From assembly GCF_902726655.1 (NCBI RefSeq), contig NZ_CACVAN010000001.1:1612001-1676000 (forward strand): 64,000 bases of DNA. Direction: 5' to 3'. The DNA is from Virgibacillus ihumii (GTDB lineage: Bacteria > Bacillota > Bacilli > Bacillales > Amphibacillaceae). This document shows, in pieces, positions 26,809-34,806 of this stretch (position 1 is its first letter; each line of letters starts with the position of its first letter). The position numbers were made by a program, and so were the translations under genes. Under the pieces are notes generated by a model. It made no database searches. It was not told the DNA's origin and worked only from the letters and a program-made list of their open reading frames with translations.

Positions 26809-27999
26809 TCATGCCGGATCGGTCAAAAACTGTCTGGCAGCTTCAGTGAAAACTGCTGCACCAACTGATAATACCCGTTCATCAATATCAAAATTCGGCG
26901 TATGCAAGTTACGGCTTTCTCCATCGTCCAGACTGCATCCAAGAAAGAACATCGCACCTGGAACGGTTTTGGTCATATGCGCAAAATCTTCACCGCCAAG
27001 TCCAAATGGCATGTTTTTAATCGTATAATCCGGATAAAGTTCGTTGAATACTTTGCGGATTCCCTGATTAACCGCCGGATCATTTGACAATGCGGGGTCC
27101 TCCGCCCGAATCGACAAGTCATAATCGCCGCCGAGTGGTTCTACCAATGAAAACGCCTTTTCCAATTCGTTATGCAGCACATTCCGTACTTCGGGGCGGT
27201 AACTGCGAATCGTACCCTTTATTGTTAGGTCTGATGGAATAACATTACTGGCAAAGCCGCTTTGAATACTGCCGATACTAATTACACCTGCATCCAACGG
27301 CGATATCCTGCGCGAAACAATCCCATGTATTGCCGAAAATACCGGACTAAGCAGCCACATCGGATCCAGTGCCAGATGAGGATAAGCTCCATGTCCGCCT
27401 GACCCGTGGATTTTAGCTTCAAACACATCACCGCTTGCCATGCTGTATCCGTCATGCACTTTTACTTCACCAAACCGATCTTCAGGACTCATATGCAATG
27501 CCATAATCCGATCGACATCTTCCAGCACCCCTGCCTGAATCAGGTATGGAGCCCCTGTTGATCCAAGATCATCGGCACGTTCCTCTGCAGGTTGAAACAG
27601 GAATTTCACCGTTCCTTCCATTTGGCCATTTTGAAAAAGTTCACCAAGTAACGTCGCTGCACCAAGACCTATAGCTGTATGTGCATCATGTCCGCATGCG
27701 TGCATGACGTCCTTTTTTTGAGACTTAAAATCATGCTCATTTTCCTCTTGGACCGGTAAAGCATCCATATCAGCACGGATGGCGATTGTGCGGCCGCTGC
27801 CGGATGAAAGTGTGCCAACCACTGCAGTTGGAAAGCCAACACCAGACTCCACCTTCATTCCGGGAATCTCTTGCAATTGTTGTGCAACAAAGCGGGAGGT
27901 CTCCACTTCTTCAAAACTCAATTCCGGGTTCATATGAATATGCCGTCGCCATTCAGAAAGCTTTGATATTAATTGTTCCGCTCGTTCTCTAATGTTCAT
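26809..27999 (-). CDS. M20 family amidohydrolase/deacetylase
   Basis: The 396-residue dinuclear metal enzyme has the metal ligands in HACGHDAHTAIGLGAA and the catalytic glutamates in FLFQPAEERADD, plus HGSGGHGAYPHLALD of the lid domain and GGEDFAHM near the C-terminus. M20D enzymes remove acyl groups from N-acyl amino acids such as hippurate or N-acetyl-diaminopimelate. Known ectoine deacetylases (DoeB/EutE) belong to the aspartoacylase family, and none is visible here, so this enzyme is a candidate replacement for N-acetyl-diaminobutyrate deacetylation. GGGGGG precedes the ATG. Confidence 0.85.
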   Translation of the reverse strand: MNIRERAEQLISKLSEWRRHIHMNPELSFEEVETSRFVAQQLQEIPGMKVESGVGFPTAVVGTLSSGSGRTIAIRADMDALPVQEENEHDFKSQKKDVMHACGHDAHTAIGLGAATLLGELFQNGQMEGTVKFLFQPAEERADDLGSTGAPYLIQAGVLEDVDRIMALHMSPEDRFGEVKVHDGYSMASGDVFEAKIHGSGGHGAYPHLALDPMWLLSPVFSAIHGIVSRRISPLDAGVISIGSIQSGFASNVIPSDLTIKGTIRSYRPEVRNVLHNELEKAFSLVEPLGGDYDLSIRAEDPALSNDPAVNQGIRKVFNELYPDYTIKNMPFGLGGEDFAHMTKTVPGAMFFLGCSLDDGESRNLHTPNFDIDERVLSVGAAVFTEAARQFLTDPA

Positions 28000-28078
28000 C
28001 GGAAGCCCCCCTTTCCATAAGTTATGTGAAATCGGGTTGAAAAAGACAGGAGGCTGTATAGACTGCCTCCTGCCCAAA

Positions 28079-28450
28079 TCAGCTCAATTCTGCGATTGCA
28101 GTAATTTCCACTTTCGCATCACTCAGCAGTTGACTGCCTGTCGTAATTCGAGCTGGTTTCTTTTTCACCTCATTAAAATACGCTGCATAAACACGATTAA
28201 ACTCCTTGGCAGTCGATTCATTCAATCCGGAAATATGGCACGTCATGTGGACAATGTTCTCCAATCCGGATCCTTTTTCAGCCAGAATCTGATTAATTTG
28301 CTCAAGACTGGCAGCAGTCTGACCAGCAATAGTATCCCCGCCTGAGGCACCATCCTGACCGGAAACGAAGATAAAATTGCCGGACTTTATTCCTTGTGAA
28401 TATGCTCCGCTTGGCTGCGGCGCATTCCTGCTTTCAATTACTTCCTTCAT
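28079..28450 (-). CDS. ridA: RidA family enamine/imine deaminase
   Basis: The 123-residue protein has the RidA pattern: RNAPQPSGAYSQGIKSGNFIFVSGQ, the turn VHMTCHISGLNE, and ARITTGSQLLSDAKVEITAIA with a conserved arginine that binds the substrate carboxylate. RidA hydrolyses reactive 2-aminoacrylate-type enamines released by PLP dehydratases. Its place in the operon with the EutB-like dehydratase makes direct functional partnership likely: the dehydratase would release an enamine or imine that RidA converts to keto acid plus ammonia. It lies 56 bp downstream of the aldehyde dehydrogenase gene. Confidence 0.88.
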   Translation of the reverse strand: MKEVIESRNAPQPSGAYSQGIKSGNFIFVSGQDGASGGDTIAGQTAASLEQINQILAEKGSGLENIVHMTCHISGLNESTAKEFNRVYAAYFNEVKKKPARITTGSQLLSDAKVEITAIAELS

Positions 28451-28506
28451 TGGAATCCACCCTCTCTGAATTCACAAATTGTGCCGCTCCGGTTATTTAC
28501 CGGGTA

Positions 28507-29940
28507 TTATTCCATACCCATGGAAACATATTGTGACTCAACAAAGGCATCCATTCCTTCATGTCCGCCTTCCCGGCCGAGTCCGCTTTCTTTCATACCG
28601 CCGAATGGCGCCTGAGCAGCAGATGGCGCGCCATTATTCCAGCCGACAATGCCATAATCAAGCTGTTCGATTACCCTTGTGCCTCGTGCTGCATTTTCCG
28701 TGAAGACATATGCTGCAAGGCCAAATGGTGTATCATTTGCCTGTTTAATAGCTTCCTCTTCGGAACTTACTTTCTGAATTGGAATAACAGGGCCGAATGT
28801 TTCCTCCTGCATCATTACCATGGATGCGTCTGCATTTGACAATACTGTCGGTTCAAAGTATAACCCGTTATCCTCGGCCTCTCCACCGACATGGACTTCA
28901 GCACCTTTTTCAATCGCATCTTTAACATGGTTTTTCACTTTATCCAGCCCATCCTGATTGATCAGTGGACCAATGTCAGTAGAGTCTTCTTCCGGATTAC
29001 CCACTTTCAGGCCTTTGACAGCTTCTGAGATTTTTTCGACAAACTGGTCATAAATGCTATCCTGTACGTAAATCCGATTGGCACAAATACAAGTCTGCCC
29101 GGCATTACGGAATTTCGATGCCATCAATCCTTTGACTGCAACGTCGACATCAGCATCATCCAGAACGAGCAATGGTGCATGACCGCCGAGTTCCAGTGAC
29201 ACGTTTTTTACGTAGTCTGCACTTTGTTTGATCAGTGTTTTACCGACTTCCGTTGAACCGGTAAACGTTATCTTGCGGACACGTTCATCGTCCATGAATG
29301 CTTTTGTAATTCTGGATGATGAACCTGTAACCAGATTGACCACACCTTTTGGAATTCCGGCTTCCTCACAGAGTTCCATTAACTTCACTGCCGTAAGCGG
29401 GCTTTCTCCGGATGGCTTCATGATGAATGTACAGCCTGCTGCAAGCGCCGGACCCATCTTACGGGTCAGCATGGCTGCCGGAAAATTCCATGGCGTAATC
29501 GCCGCGGCTACGCCAACAGGCTTTTTCCATACCTGCAATCGTTTATCCCCCGCATGTGATGGAATGGTTTCACCATAAATACGTTTTGCTTCTTCAGCAA
29601 ACCACTCGAGAAATGAGGCAGCATATTTCACCTCACCGCGTGATTCCTTTATCGGCTTTCCCATTTCCAGTGTCATCATCCGGGCAAGCTCATCTTCATG
29701 TTCAAGCATTAGATGATTGAGCTTTTTCAAGTAACCGGACCGTTCATAAGCAGTCAGTTTTGACCAGGAATCAAATGCATTATGTGCTGCTTCCACAGCC
29801 TTGGCACCCTCAGCCTCACCGCCATTTGGCACCGTACCGATTACGTTTCCGTCTGCAGGGTTAGTAACATCTTTTGTTTCCAGTTCACTACCGACCCATT
29901 CTCCATTTATATGCATTAAATAGTTTTTTACGTCAGCCAT
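28507..29940 (-). CDS. gabD: NAD(P)-dependent aldehyde dehydrogenase, succinate-semialdehyde type
   Basis: The 477-residue enzyme has AAITPWNFPAAMLTRKMGPA for cofactor binding, the catalytic glutamate in VSLELGGHAPLLV and the nucleophile cysteine in RNAGQTCICANRIYVQ. It is close to GabD. In ectoine degradation the equivalent step (DoeC) oxidises aspartate semialdehyde to aspartate; the neighbouring class III aminotransferase and the ectoine hydrolase favour that substrate or its hydroxylated form, with succinate semialdehyde as the alternative. GGAGTG precedes the ATG, and the gene starts 22 bp after the aminotransferase gene ends. Confidence 0.86.
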   Translation of the reverse strand: MADVKNYLMHINGEWVGSELETKDVTNPADGNVIGTVPNGGEAEGAKAVEAAHNAFDSWSKLTAYERSGYLKKLNHLMLEHEDELARMMTLEMGKPIKESRGEVKYAASFLEWFAEEAKRIYGETIPSHAGDKRLQVWKKPVGVAAAITPWNFPAAMLTRKMGPALAAGCTFIMKPSGESPLTAVKLMELCEEAGIPKGVVNLVTGSSSRITKAFMDDERVRKITFTGSTEVGKTLIKQSADYVKNVSLELGGHAPLLVLDDADVDVAVKGLMASKFRNAGQTCICANRIYVQDSIYDQFVEKISEAVKGLKVGNPEEDSTDIGPLINQDGLDKVKNHVKDAIEKGAEVHVGGEAEDNGLYFEPTVLSNADASMVMMQEETFGPVIPIQKVSSEEEAIKQANDTPFGLAAYVFTENAARGTRVIEQLDYGIVGWNNGAPSAAQAPFGGMKESGLGREGGHEGMDAFVESQYVSMGME

Positions 29941-29962
29941 TTTTACAACACTCCAATCTCGA

Positions 29963-31315
29963 TTATTTCGTCGCTGCAGCCATTACTGCTTCAACTGATT
30001 CTTCCAACAATTCAAGTCCTTCTTCAAGCTGTTCGTCCGTGATCACTAAAGGCATCAACAAGCGAACAACATTGTCATAAACACCTGCTTTCAGCACGAT
30101 TAAACCGCGTTTGTGAGCCTCCTGTAAAACCTGTGCCGTCTGTTCTTTGGCTGGTTCTTTCGTTTCACGGTCTTTCACCAGCTCCAGTGCACACATCGCA
30201 CCAAGACCGCGGTAATCACCGATAACATCATATTTATCATACATTTCCTTAAACTTTGCCATCACGCGCTTACCGATTTTTCCGCCGCGTTCCGGAAGTT
30301 TTTCTTTTTCCATGACATCCAGTACTGCTATACCAGCACGGCAGCCAAGTGGACTTCCGCAATATGTGCCTCCCAATTCACCTGGATTTGCTCCATCCAT
30401 AACCTCTTTTCGGCCGATAATGCCACTGATTGGCAGACCAGCAGCCATCGATTTGGAAATAGCAATCAAATCAGGTTCCACATCAAAGTGTTCCATTGCG
30501 AAATATTTTCCCGTACGTCCAAACCCTGTCTGAATTTCATCGGCAATGAATAAAATGCCATGTTTTTTGCAAAGTTCATAAACACCCTGTACGAACTTCT
30601 TATCCGGAACAATAAAGCCGCTTTCACCTTGAACCGGTTCCATAATGAATGCCGCCACCTGCGTTGGATCAACTTCTTTAACAAAGAAGTCTTCCACCTG
30701 CTGCAGCATAAACTCCGAATAATCCGTTTCATCCATCGATTCAGGCCGGCGATAATGATATGGATATGGCGCATGGTAAACTTCCGGTGCGAATGGTCCA
30801 TATTCATACTTATAAGGCTTTACTTTTCCGGTCAGCGACATGGTCATTAATGTCCGTCCATGGAAACCGCCGGAAAAGGAGACAACCGCCTGACGATTCG
30901 TATACTTGCGGGCAATTTTAACCGCGTTTTCATTCGCTTCTGCACCACTGTTCAGAAACATTACCTTCTTATCAAAACTTCCTGGCGCAAGCGCTGCCAA
31001 TTTCTCCGCAAATTCAATGTATGGATCATACATCATGACGTTAAAACCGGTGTGAATATAACGGTCAACTTGATCATGCAGTGCTTCCGTTACCGTATCA
31101 TGACTGTGTCCGACGTTAATACAGCCAATTGCCCCGGCAAAGTCGATAAACTTATTACCATCAACATCATTTAATAATGCACCTTTGGCAGATTCCACGA
31201 ATGTCGGAATTCCATAACCTACCCCTTGCGGAACGATATCATGCCTGCGATCAAGCAGTTCTTTCGCCTTTGGTCCCGGCAATTCGGTTTTTACATCTGC
31301 AAATTTTCTACTCAT
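29963..31315 (-). CDS. gabT: Class III aminotransferase (GabT/DoeD-like)
   Basis: The 450-residue omega-amino-acid aminotransferase has FLNSGAEANENAVKIARKYT, the aspartate that holds the PLP ring in LFIADEIQTGFGRTG, and the PLP lysine in LIAISKSMAAGLP. It is close to 4-aminobutyrate:2-oxoglutarate transaminases. In this operon the likely substrate is 2,4-diaminobutyrate from ectoine, giving aspartate semialdehyde for the next enzyme. The ATG chosen follows GGGAGG; an upstream in-frame start lacks a ribosome binding site. A plain GABA shunt (with the dehydrogenase) is the main alternative. Confidence 0.85.
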   Translation of the reverse strand: MSRKFADVKTELPGPKAKELLDRRHDIVPQGVGYGIPTFVESAKGALLNDVDGNKFIDFAGAIGCINVGHSHDTVTEALHDQVDRYIHTGFNVMMYDPYIEFAEKLAALAPGSFDKKVMFLNSGAEANENAVKIARKYTNRQAVVSFSGGFHGRTLMTMSLTGKVKPYKYEYGPFAPEVYHAPYPYHYRRPESMDETDYSEFMLQQVEDFFVKEVDPTQVAAFIMEPVQGESGFIVPDKKFVQGVYELCKKHGILFIADEIQTGFGRTGKYFAMEHFDVEPDLIAISKSMAAGLPISGIIGRKEVMDGANPGELGGTYCGSPLGCRAGIAVLDVMEKEKLPERGGKIGKRVMAKFKEMYDKYDVIGDYRGLGAMCALELVKDRETKEPAKEQTAQVLQEAHKRGLIVLKAGVYDNVVRLLMPLVITDEQLEEGLELLEESVEAVMAAATK

Positions 31316-31372
31316 CTCGATCAGCCTCCCTGATATATTTATAGTTTTAAATTCCGGCAAATATAACGGAAT

Positions 31373-32050
31373 CTAATTAACCTTCGCACGATTTTCGTCA
31401 TTTACCCCGAGTAATTTCTCCTCCACATATTCAATATGGTTGCTGACCCTTTGCTCCAGAGCATGCTTATCTTTTGACATCAGAGTCTGCAGCAATTCCT
31501 CATGTTCCCGGTAAAATGACTGCGGACTCGAATAATATTGATCCAAATGCATAAGAACCGTTCGGATCTGTACCTGAAGTGAATTATATATCCTTACAAT
31601 TCTTGCATTCCCACATAAGTTCACTACAAAACTGTGAAACTCCATATCCAAATCAAATAATCCGTTCCAGTCATGTTCATCTGCCTTCCGTTTCATCTGT
31701 TCGGTAATTTTTTTCAGTTTTTCAAGTTGTTGTTCATCAAGTTTTGGCATGGCCTTTTTAAATGCCTGCGATTCGATAAGTGTTCGCAATTCGATAATTT
31801 CATTTAAATCCTGTTCGGTAAAATCAGTTACATACGTTCCTTTTCGGGCTTTACTGACGATCAGCTCCTCTGTTTCCAGAATTTTAAATGCTTCCCTTAT
31901 CGTACTCCTGCTGACATCAAAACGCTCCGATAAATCTGTTTCAAGCAGACGGTCACCAAACTTGATTGACTCATTCCAGATTTCCTTTTTCAACTGATCA
32001 GCAATCAATTCACTAAGTGGTTTTTGCACGATAATATTATCATCGCCCAT
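31373..32050 (-). CDS. GntR/FadR-type regulator of the catabolic operon
   Basis: The 225-residue protein has a winged helix (SERFDVSRSTIREAFKILETEELIV) and a C-terminal FCD domain with candidate metal ligands in DLDMEFHSFVV, REHEELLQ and VSNHIEYVE. It is the first gene of the minus-strand operon. A perfect 15-bp palindrome lies 41 bp upstream of its start, and the identical palindrome precedes the ectoine hydrolase gene, so I infer that it represses both sets of genes. Proteobacterial ectoine clusters use the MocR-type EnuR instead. The start ATG follows AAGGGGAG. Confidence 0.88.
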   Translation of the reverse strand: MGDDNIIVQKPLSELIADQLKKEIWNESIKFGDRLLETDLSERFDVSRSTIREAFKILETEELIVSKARKGTYVTDFTEQDLNEIIELRTLIESQAFKKAMPKLDEQQLEKLKKITEQMKRKADEHDWNGLFDLDMEFHSFVVNLCGNARIVRIYNSLQVQIRTVLMHLDQYYSSPQSFYREHEELLQTLMSKDKHALEQRVSNHIEYVEEKLLGVNDENRAKVN

Positions 32051-32090
32051 TAGCGGACTCCCCTTCTGCATTTTTTCTGCAAATGTATTA

Positions 32091-32105
32091 TGTCGATTGT
32101 CGACA
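32091..32105. promoter_or_regulatory. Putative GntR operator (perfect palindrome)
   Basis: TGTCGATTGTCGACA has perfect 6-bp arms (TGTCGA/TCGACA) around a 3-bp spacer. It lies between gntR and the divergent hydroxyacid dehydrogenase gene, and is identical to the site at 34666-34680, with further matching flanks on both sides (TTGTCGAC-ATT). Confidence 0.75.
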
Positions 32106-32256
32106 TTAGTCTATACCTCCATCATAATTCAGACTATTCGTATTGTCAATTACAATTCCAATTATTTTAAAAATTATATTTCTTAGTTGACTTTCCGCTT
32201 TTATACAGCTACGTTTGGATTAAAAGCTATCAATTATTTTGGTGAGGAGGAAAACA

Positions 32257-33240
32257 ATGAAAAAAAAGGTTTTAGCGTATAATAGAGTTGAAAAACCCGT
32301 CCTGGAGGAACTCAAGGACAAATACGATGTACAATTTTTCAAAAATGTGGACACAAGAAATGACACAGAATTTCTCAATTTTCTTCATGATGCAGAAGGG
32401 ATTATCGGGTTGGAACTGCCGGTTGATCGTGAACTGCTGCAGCGTGCCCCGAACTTGAAAATCATCAGTAATGTCTCAGTCGGCTACAACAACCTTGACC
32501 TGGATGCACTTAAAGAAATGAACGTAATGGCAACCAACACACCTGGCGTATTAACAGATACTGTTGCCGATACCGCATTTGGAATTTTAATTGCTGCGGC
32601 AAGACGAATTCCCGAGTTGGATAACTATGTTAAGAACGGAAACTGGACCTCCGAAGCAATCGGACCGGAACTGTTTGGCACAAATGTCCACCATAAAACA
32701 TTAGGGATTATCGGTATGGGCCGGATTGGCAATGCCATCGCTCAACGGGCTCACTTCGGCTTTGACATGGAAATCCTGTATCACAGCCGCTCCAGCAAAC
32801 CGGATGCCGAAGAACAATTTGGGGCGAAATATTGTGACCTGGACGATTTGCTGAAGGAATCCGATTTCGTCTGCATGATTACACCATTAACAAAGCAAAC
32901 GGAAGGAATGATCGGCAAAAAAGAATTCCAGCACATGAAAAAATCAGCCATATTTGTTAACAGCTCACGAGGAAAAACGGTTGTCGAAGCGGATCTTATT
33001 GATGCACTTGAACAAGGCGAAATTGCTGCAGCTGCCCTTGATGTATTCGAACAGGAGCCAATCAATTCCGACAACCCGCTCTTAAAGATGACAAATGTTG
33101 TAACCACCCCGCACGTCGGCTCGTCCACAGTGGAAACTGAACTGAAAATGTCGGAGCTGGCGGCAGATAATTTGGAAGCCGGATTGAGTGGAAAGAAACC
33201 TGCCAATCTGGTTGATGAGCGTGTTTGGGAAGATAAATAA
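32257..33240 (+). CDS. D-isomer 2-hydroxyacid dehydrogenase (glyoxylate/D-glycerate type)
   Basis: The 327-residue NAD(P) enzyme has the Rossmann loop LGIIGMGRIGNAIAQRA, the catalytic arginine region VNSSRGKTVVEADLI, then DVFEQEP and the histidine in VVTTPHVGSSTVETE. It is close to glyoxylate/hydroxypyruvate reductases. GAGGAGG fixes the ATG. It is divergent from the GntR-led operon and shares the intergenic palindrome, so it may be under the same regulator. Reduction of a 2-keto acid or glyoxylate formed by the pathway is possible, but no direct evidence shows which. Confidence 0.88.
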   Translation: MKKKVLAYNRVEKPVLEELKDKYDVQFFKNVDTRNDTEFLNFLHDAEGIIGLELPVDRELLQRAPNLKIISNVSVGYNNLDLDALKEMNVMATNTPGVLTDTVADTAFGILIAAARRIPELDNYVKNGNWTSEAIGPELFGTNVHHKTLGIIGMGRIGNAIAQRAHFGFDMEILYHSRSSKPDAEEQFGAKYCDLDDLLKESDFVCMITPLTKQTEGMIGKKEFQHMKKSAIFVNSSRGKTVVEADLIDALEQGEIAAAALDVFEQEPINSDNPLLKMTNVVTTPHVGSSTVETELKMSELAADNLEAGLSGKKPANLVDERVWEDK

Positions 33241-33260
33241 GGTTTTTAAAACAAAAATTA

Positions 33261-33294
33261 AAAGCCGTATCACATCGATTTGTGATACGGCTTT
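33261..33294. terminator. Bidirectional intrinsic terminator
   Basis: AAAGCCGTATCACA pairs perfectly with TGTGATACGGCTTT over a 6-base loop. It separates the convergent hydroxyacid dehydrogenase and ectoine hydrolase genes. Confidence 0.9.
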
Positions 33295-33317
33295 AATTGA
33301 ATCTAATATTCTCGTAA

Positions 33318-34505
33318 TCAGGCAAGTCGGATATTCGGTTTCACATACAACTCACGTGGAAAATCAGCAAGAATCGTGCATCCGGACTCAGTTACGAGGA
33401 ATGATTCACTGATTTCAACACCCATGTTATCCATCCAGATACCCGGAATCAGATGAAAGGTCATATTCGGTTCCAGAATGGTTCGGTCACCCGGACGAAG
33501 ACTCGCTGTATGCTCCCCCCAATCCGGCGGATAATTGAGTCCCATTGAATAACCCATACGTGATTCCTTCTTAATGCCACGTCGTTCAATAACCCGACGC
33601 CAAATGATTTCCAGCTCCTCACATGAAATCCCCGGCTTAACCGCATCAAGTACAGTGTTGATACCCTCAACCACCACATCCGATACATACTTCATATCAT
33701 CAGACGGCTGTCCGATCACCACCGTCCGTGCCAATGGCGAATGGTAACGCCTGTAACAGCCGGCAAGCTCAATAATAGCAGGATCACCATGTTTAAACCT
33801 GTCATCTGTCCATGTCAGGTGTGCAGCTGACGTTTTTTCACCGGTAGGCAGTAATGGGACAATAGAAGGATAATCGCCCCCGAAATCTTCAGTCCCCCGA
33901 ATTTGCGCATGTGAAATTGCTGCTACGACATCACACTCGCGGACTCCTTCGTCGATTGTTTCAAAAGCCACATGCATAGCCTTTTCGGAAATTTCAGCTG
34001 CTTTTTTTATATATGTTATTTCCTGATCTGACTTAATAATCCGCACCCAATTTACCATGTTTGTGCCATCTTTAAATTTCGCATCCGGAAGACCCTGAGT
34101 CAGCTGCATATAGGATCTGGCGGTAAAATAATATGCATCAAGCTCCACCGCGATTGTCTGTTTATCGCGTTTCCTCCCTTTTAATAAGTCACAGACGAAA
34201 TCCATTGGATGCCTTACTGCGGATTGTACATAGTGATCCCCATAAGGTATGATATGGTCACCATCAAGCCACGTCGTATACTCGGCGGCACTTGCATCCT
34301 GACCACGGCCTACCCAGATCGGCTGTTCCTCATTCAGCATAACAATCAACATCTGGTGAACATAGAAGGACCAGGCGTCATATCCGGTCAAATAGTTCAT
34401 GTTCGCGGGATCGGTAATCATCAGCATATCAACCCCAGCATCCAACATGCGCTGTTTCGTTCGCGCCATCCTCTCCTTAAACTCCGAAACAGAAAAAGTC
34501 AACAT
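33318..34505 (-). CDS. doeA: Ectoine hydrolase (M24 peptidase fold)
   Basis: The 395-residue protein matches DoeA/EutD ectoine hydrolases, including the diagnostic ITDPANMNYLTGYDAWSFYV, WVGRGQDASAAEYTTWL, and LNYPPDWGEHTASLRPGD. These enzymes open the ectoine ring to N-acetyl-2,4-diaminobutyrate; 5-hydroxyectoine gives the hydroxylated analogue. The fold is the creatinase/aminopeptidase P type, in which DoeA lacks some metal ligands. GAAGGAAGTG fixes the ATG. A cre-like site and the GntR palindrome lie within 180 bp upstream, and the gene has its own promoter region, behind the terminator of the APC permease gene. Confidence 0.9.
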   Translation of the reverse strand: MLTFSVSEFKERMARTKQRMLDAGVDMLMITDPANMNYLTGYDAWSFYVHQMLIVMLNEEQPIWVGRGQDASAAEYTTWLDGDHIIPYGDHYVQSAVRHPMDFVCDLLKGRKRDKQTIAVELDAYYFTARSYMQLTQGLPDAKFKDGTNMVNWVRIIKSDQEITYIKKAAEISEKAMHVAFETIDEGVRECDVVAAISHAQIRGTEDFGGDYPSIVPLLPTGEKTSAAHLTWTDDRFKHGDPAIIELAGCYRRYHSPLARTVVIGQPSDDMKYVSDVVVEGINTVLDAVKPGISCEELEIIWRRVIERRGIKKESRMGYSMGLNYPPDWGEHTASLRPGDRTILEPNMTFHLIPGIWMDNMGVEISESFLVTESGCTILADFPRELYVKPNIRLA

Positions 34506-34542
34506 AATTATCACTTCCTTCGTGCATTCTCAAGCGATTTAG

Positions 34543-34556
34543 TGAAAGCGGTTACG
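34543..34556 (-). promoter_or_regulatory. Putative CcpA cre site before doeA
   Basis: TGAAAGCGGTTACG matches the consensus TGWAANCGNTNWCA at every fixed position but the last. It lies 38 bp upstream of the ectoine hydrolase start codon, between it and the GntR palindrome, a position suited to carbon catabolite repression. Confidence 0.5.
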
Positions 34557-34665
34557 CACTTTCCAAGGAGGGCACCCTGGTGTTGTATTTGACAACTTCA
34601 CCTAAAAATAAACCTCATATTATAGTAAATGTGTCATATATAAAATTGGTACATGAAATAAAGCT

Positions 34666-34680
34666 TGTCGATTGTCGACA
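34666..34680. promoter_or_regulatory. Putative GntR operator before doeA
   Basis: The 15-bp palindrome TGTCGATTGTCGACA is identical to the one at 32091-32105. It lies about 160 bp upstream of the ectoine hydrolase start. Confidence 0.72.
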
Positions 34681-34758
34681 TTGCCTTTACTCTATAGTAC
34701 TCTGTTAAACGATAAATTGTCAATAAAAATTGTATTATTTTAAATTATTGATAAAATT

Positions 34759-34787
34759 GTGAGCAGTGCCTAACAATCACTGCTCAC
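34759..34787 (-). terminator. Intrinsic terminator of the APC permease gene
   Basis: GTGAGCAGTG and CACTGCTCAC form a 10-bp perfect stem with a 9-base loop, followed on the minus strand by AATTTTAT. It lies 20 bp past the permease stop. Confidence 0.75.
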
Positions 34788-34806
34788 ATGGTAATGATCG
34801 ATTCCA

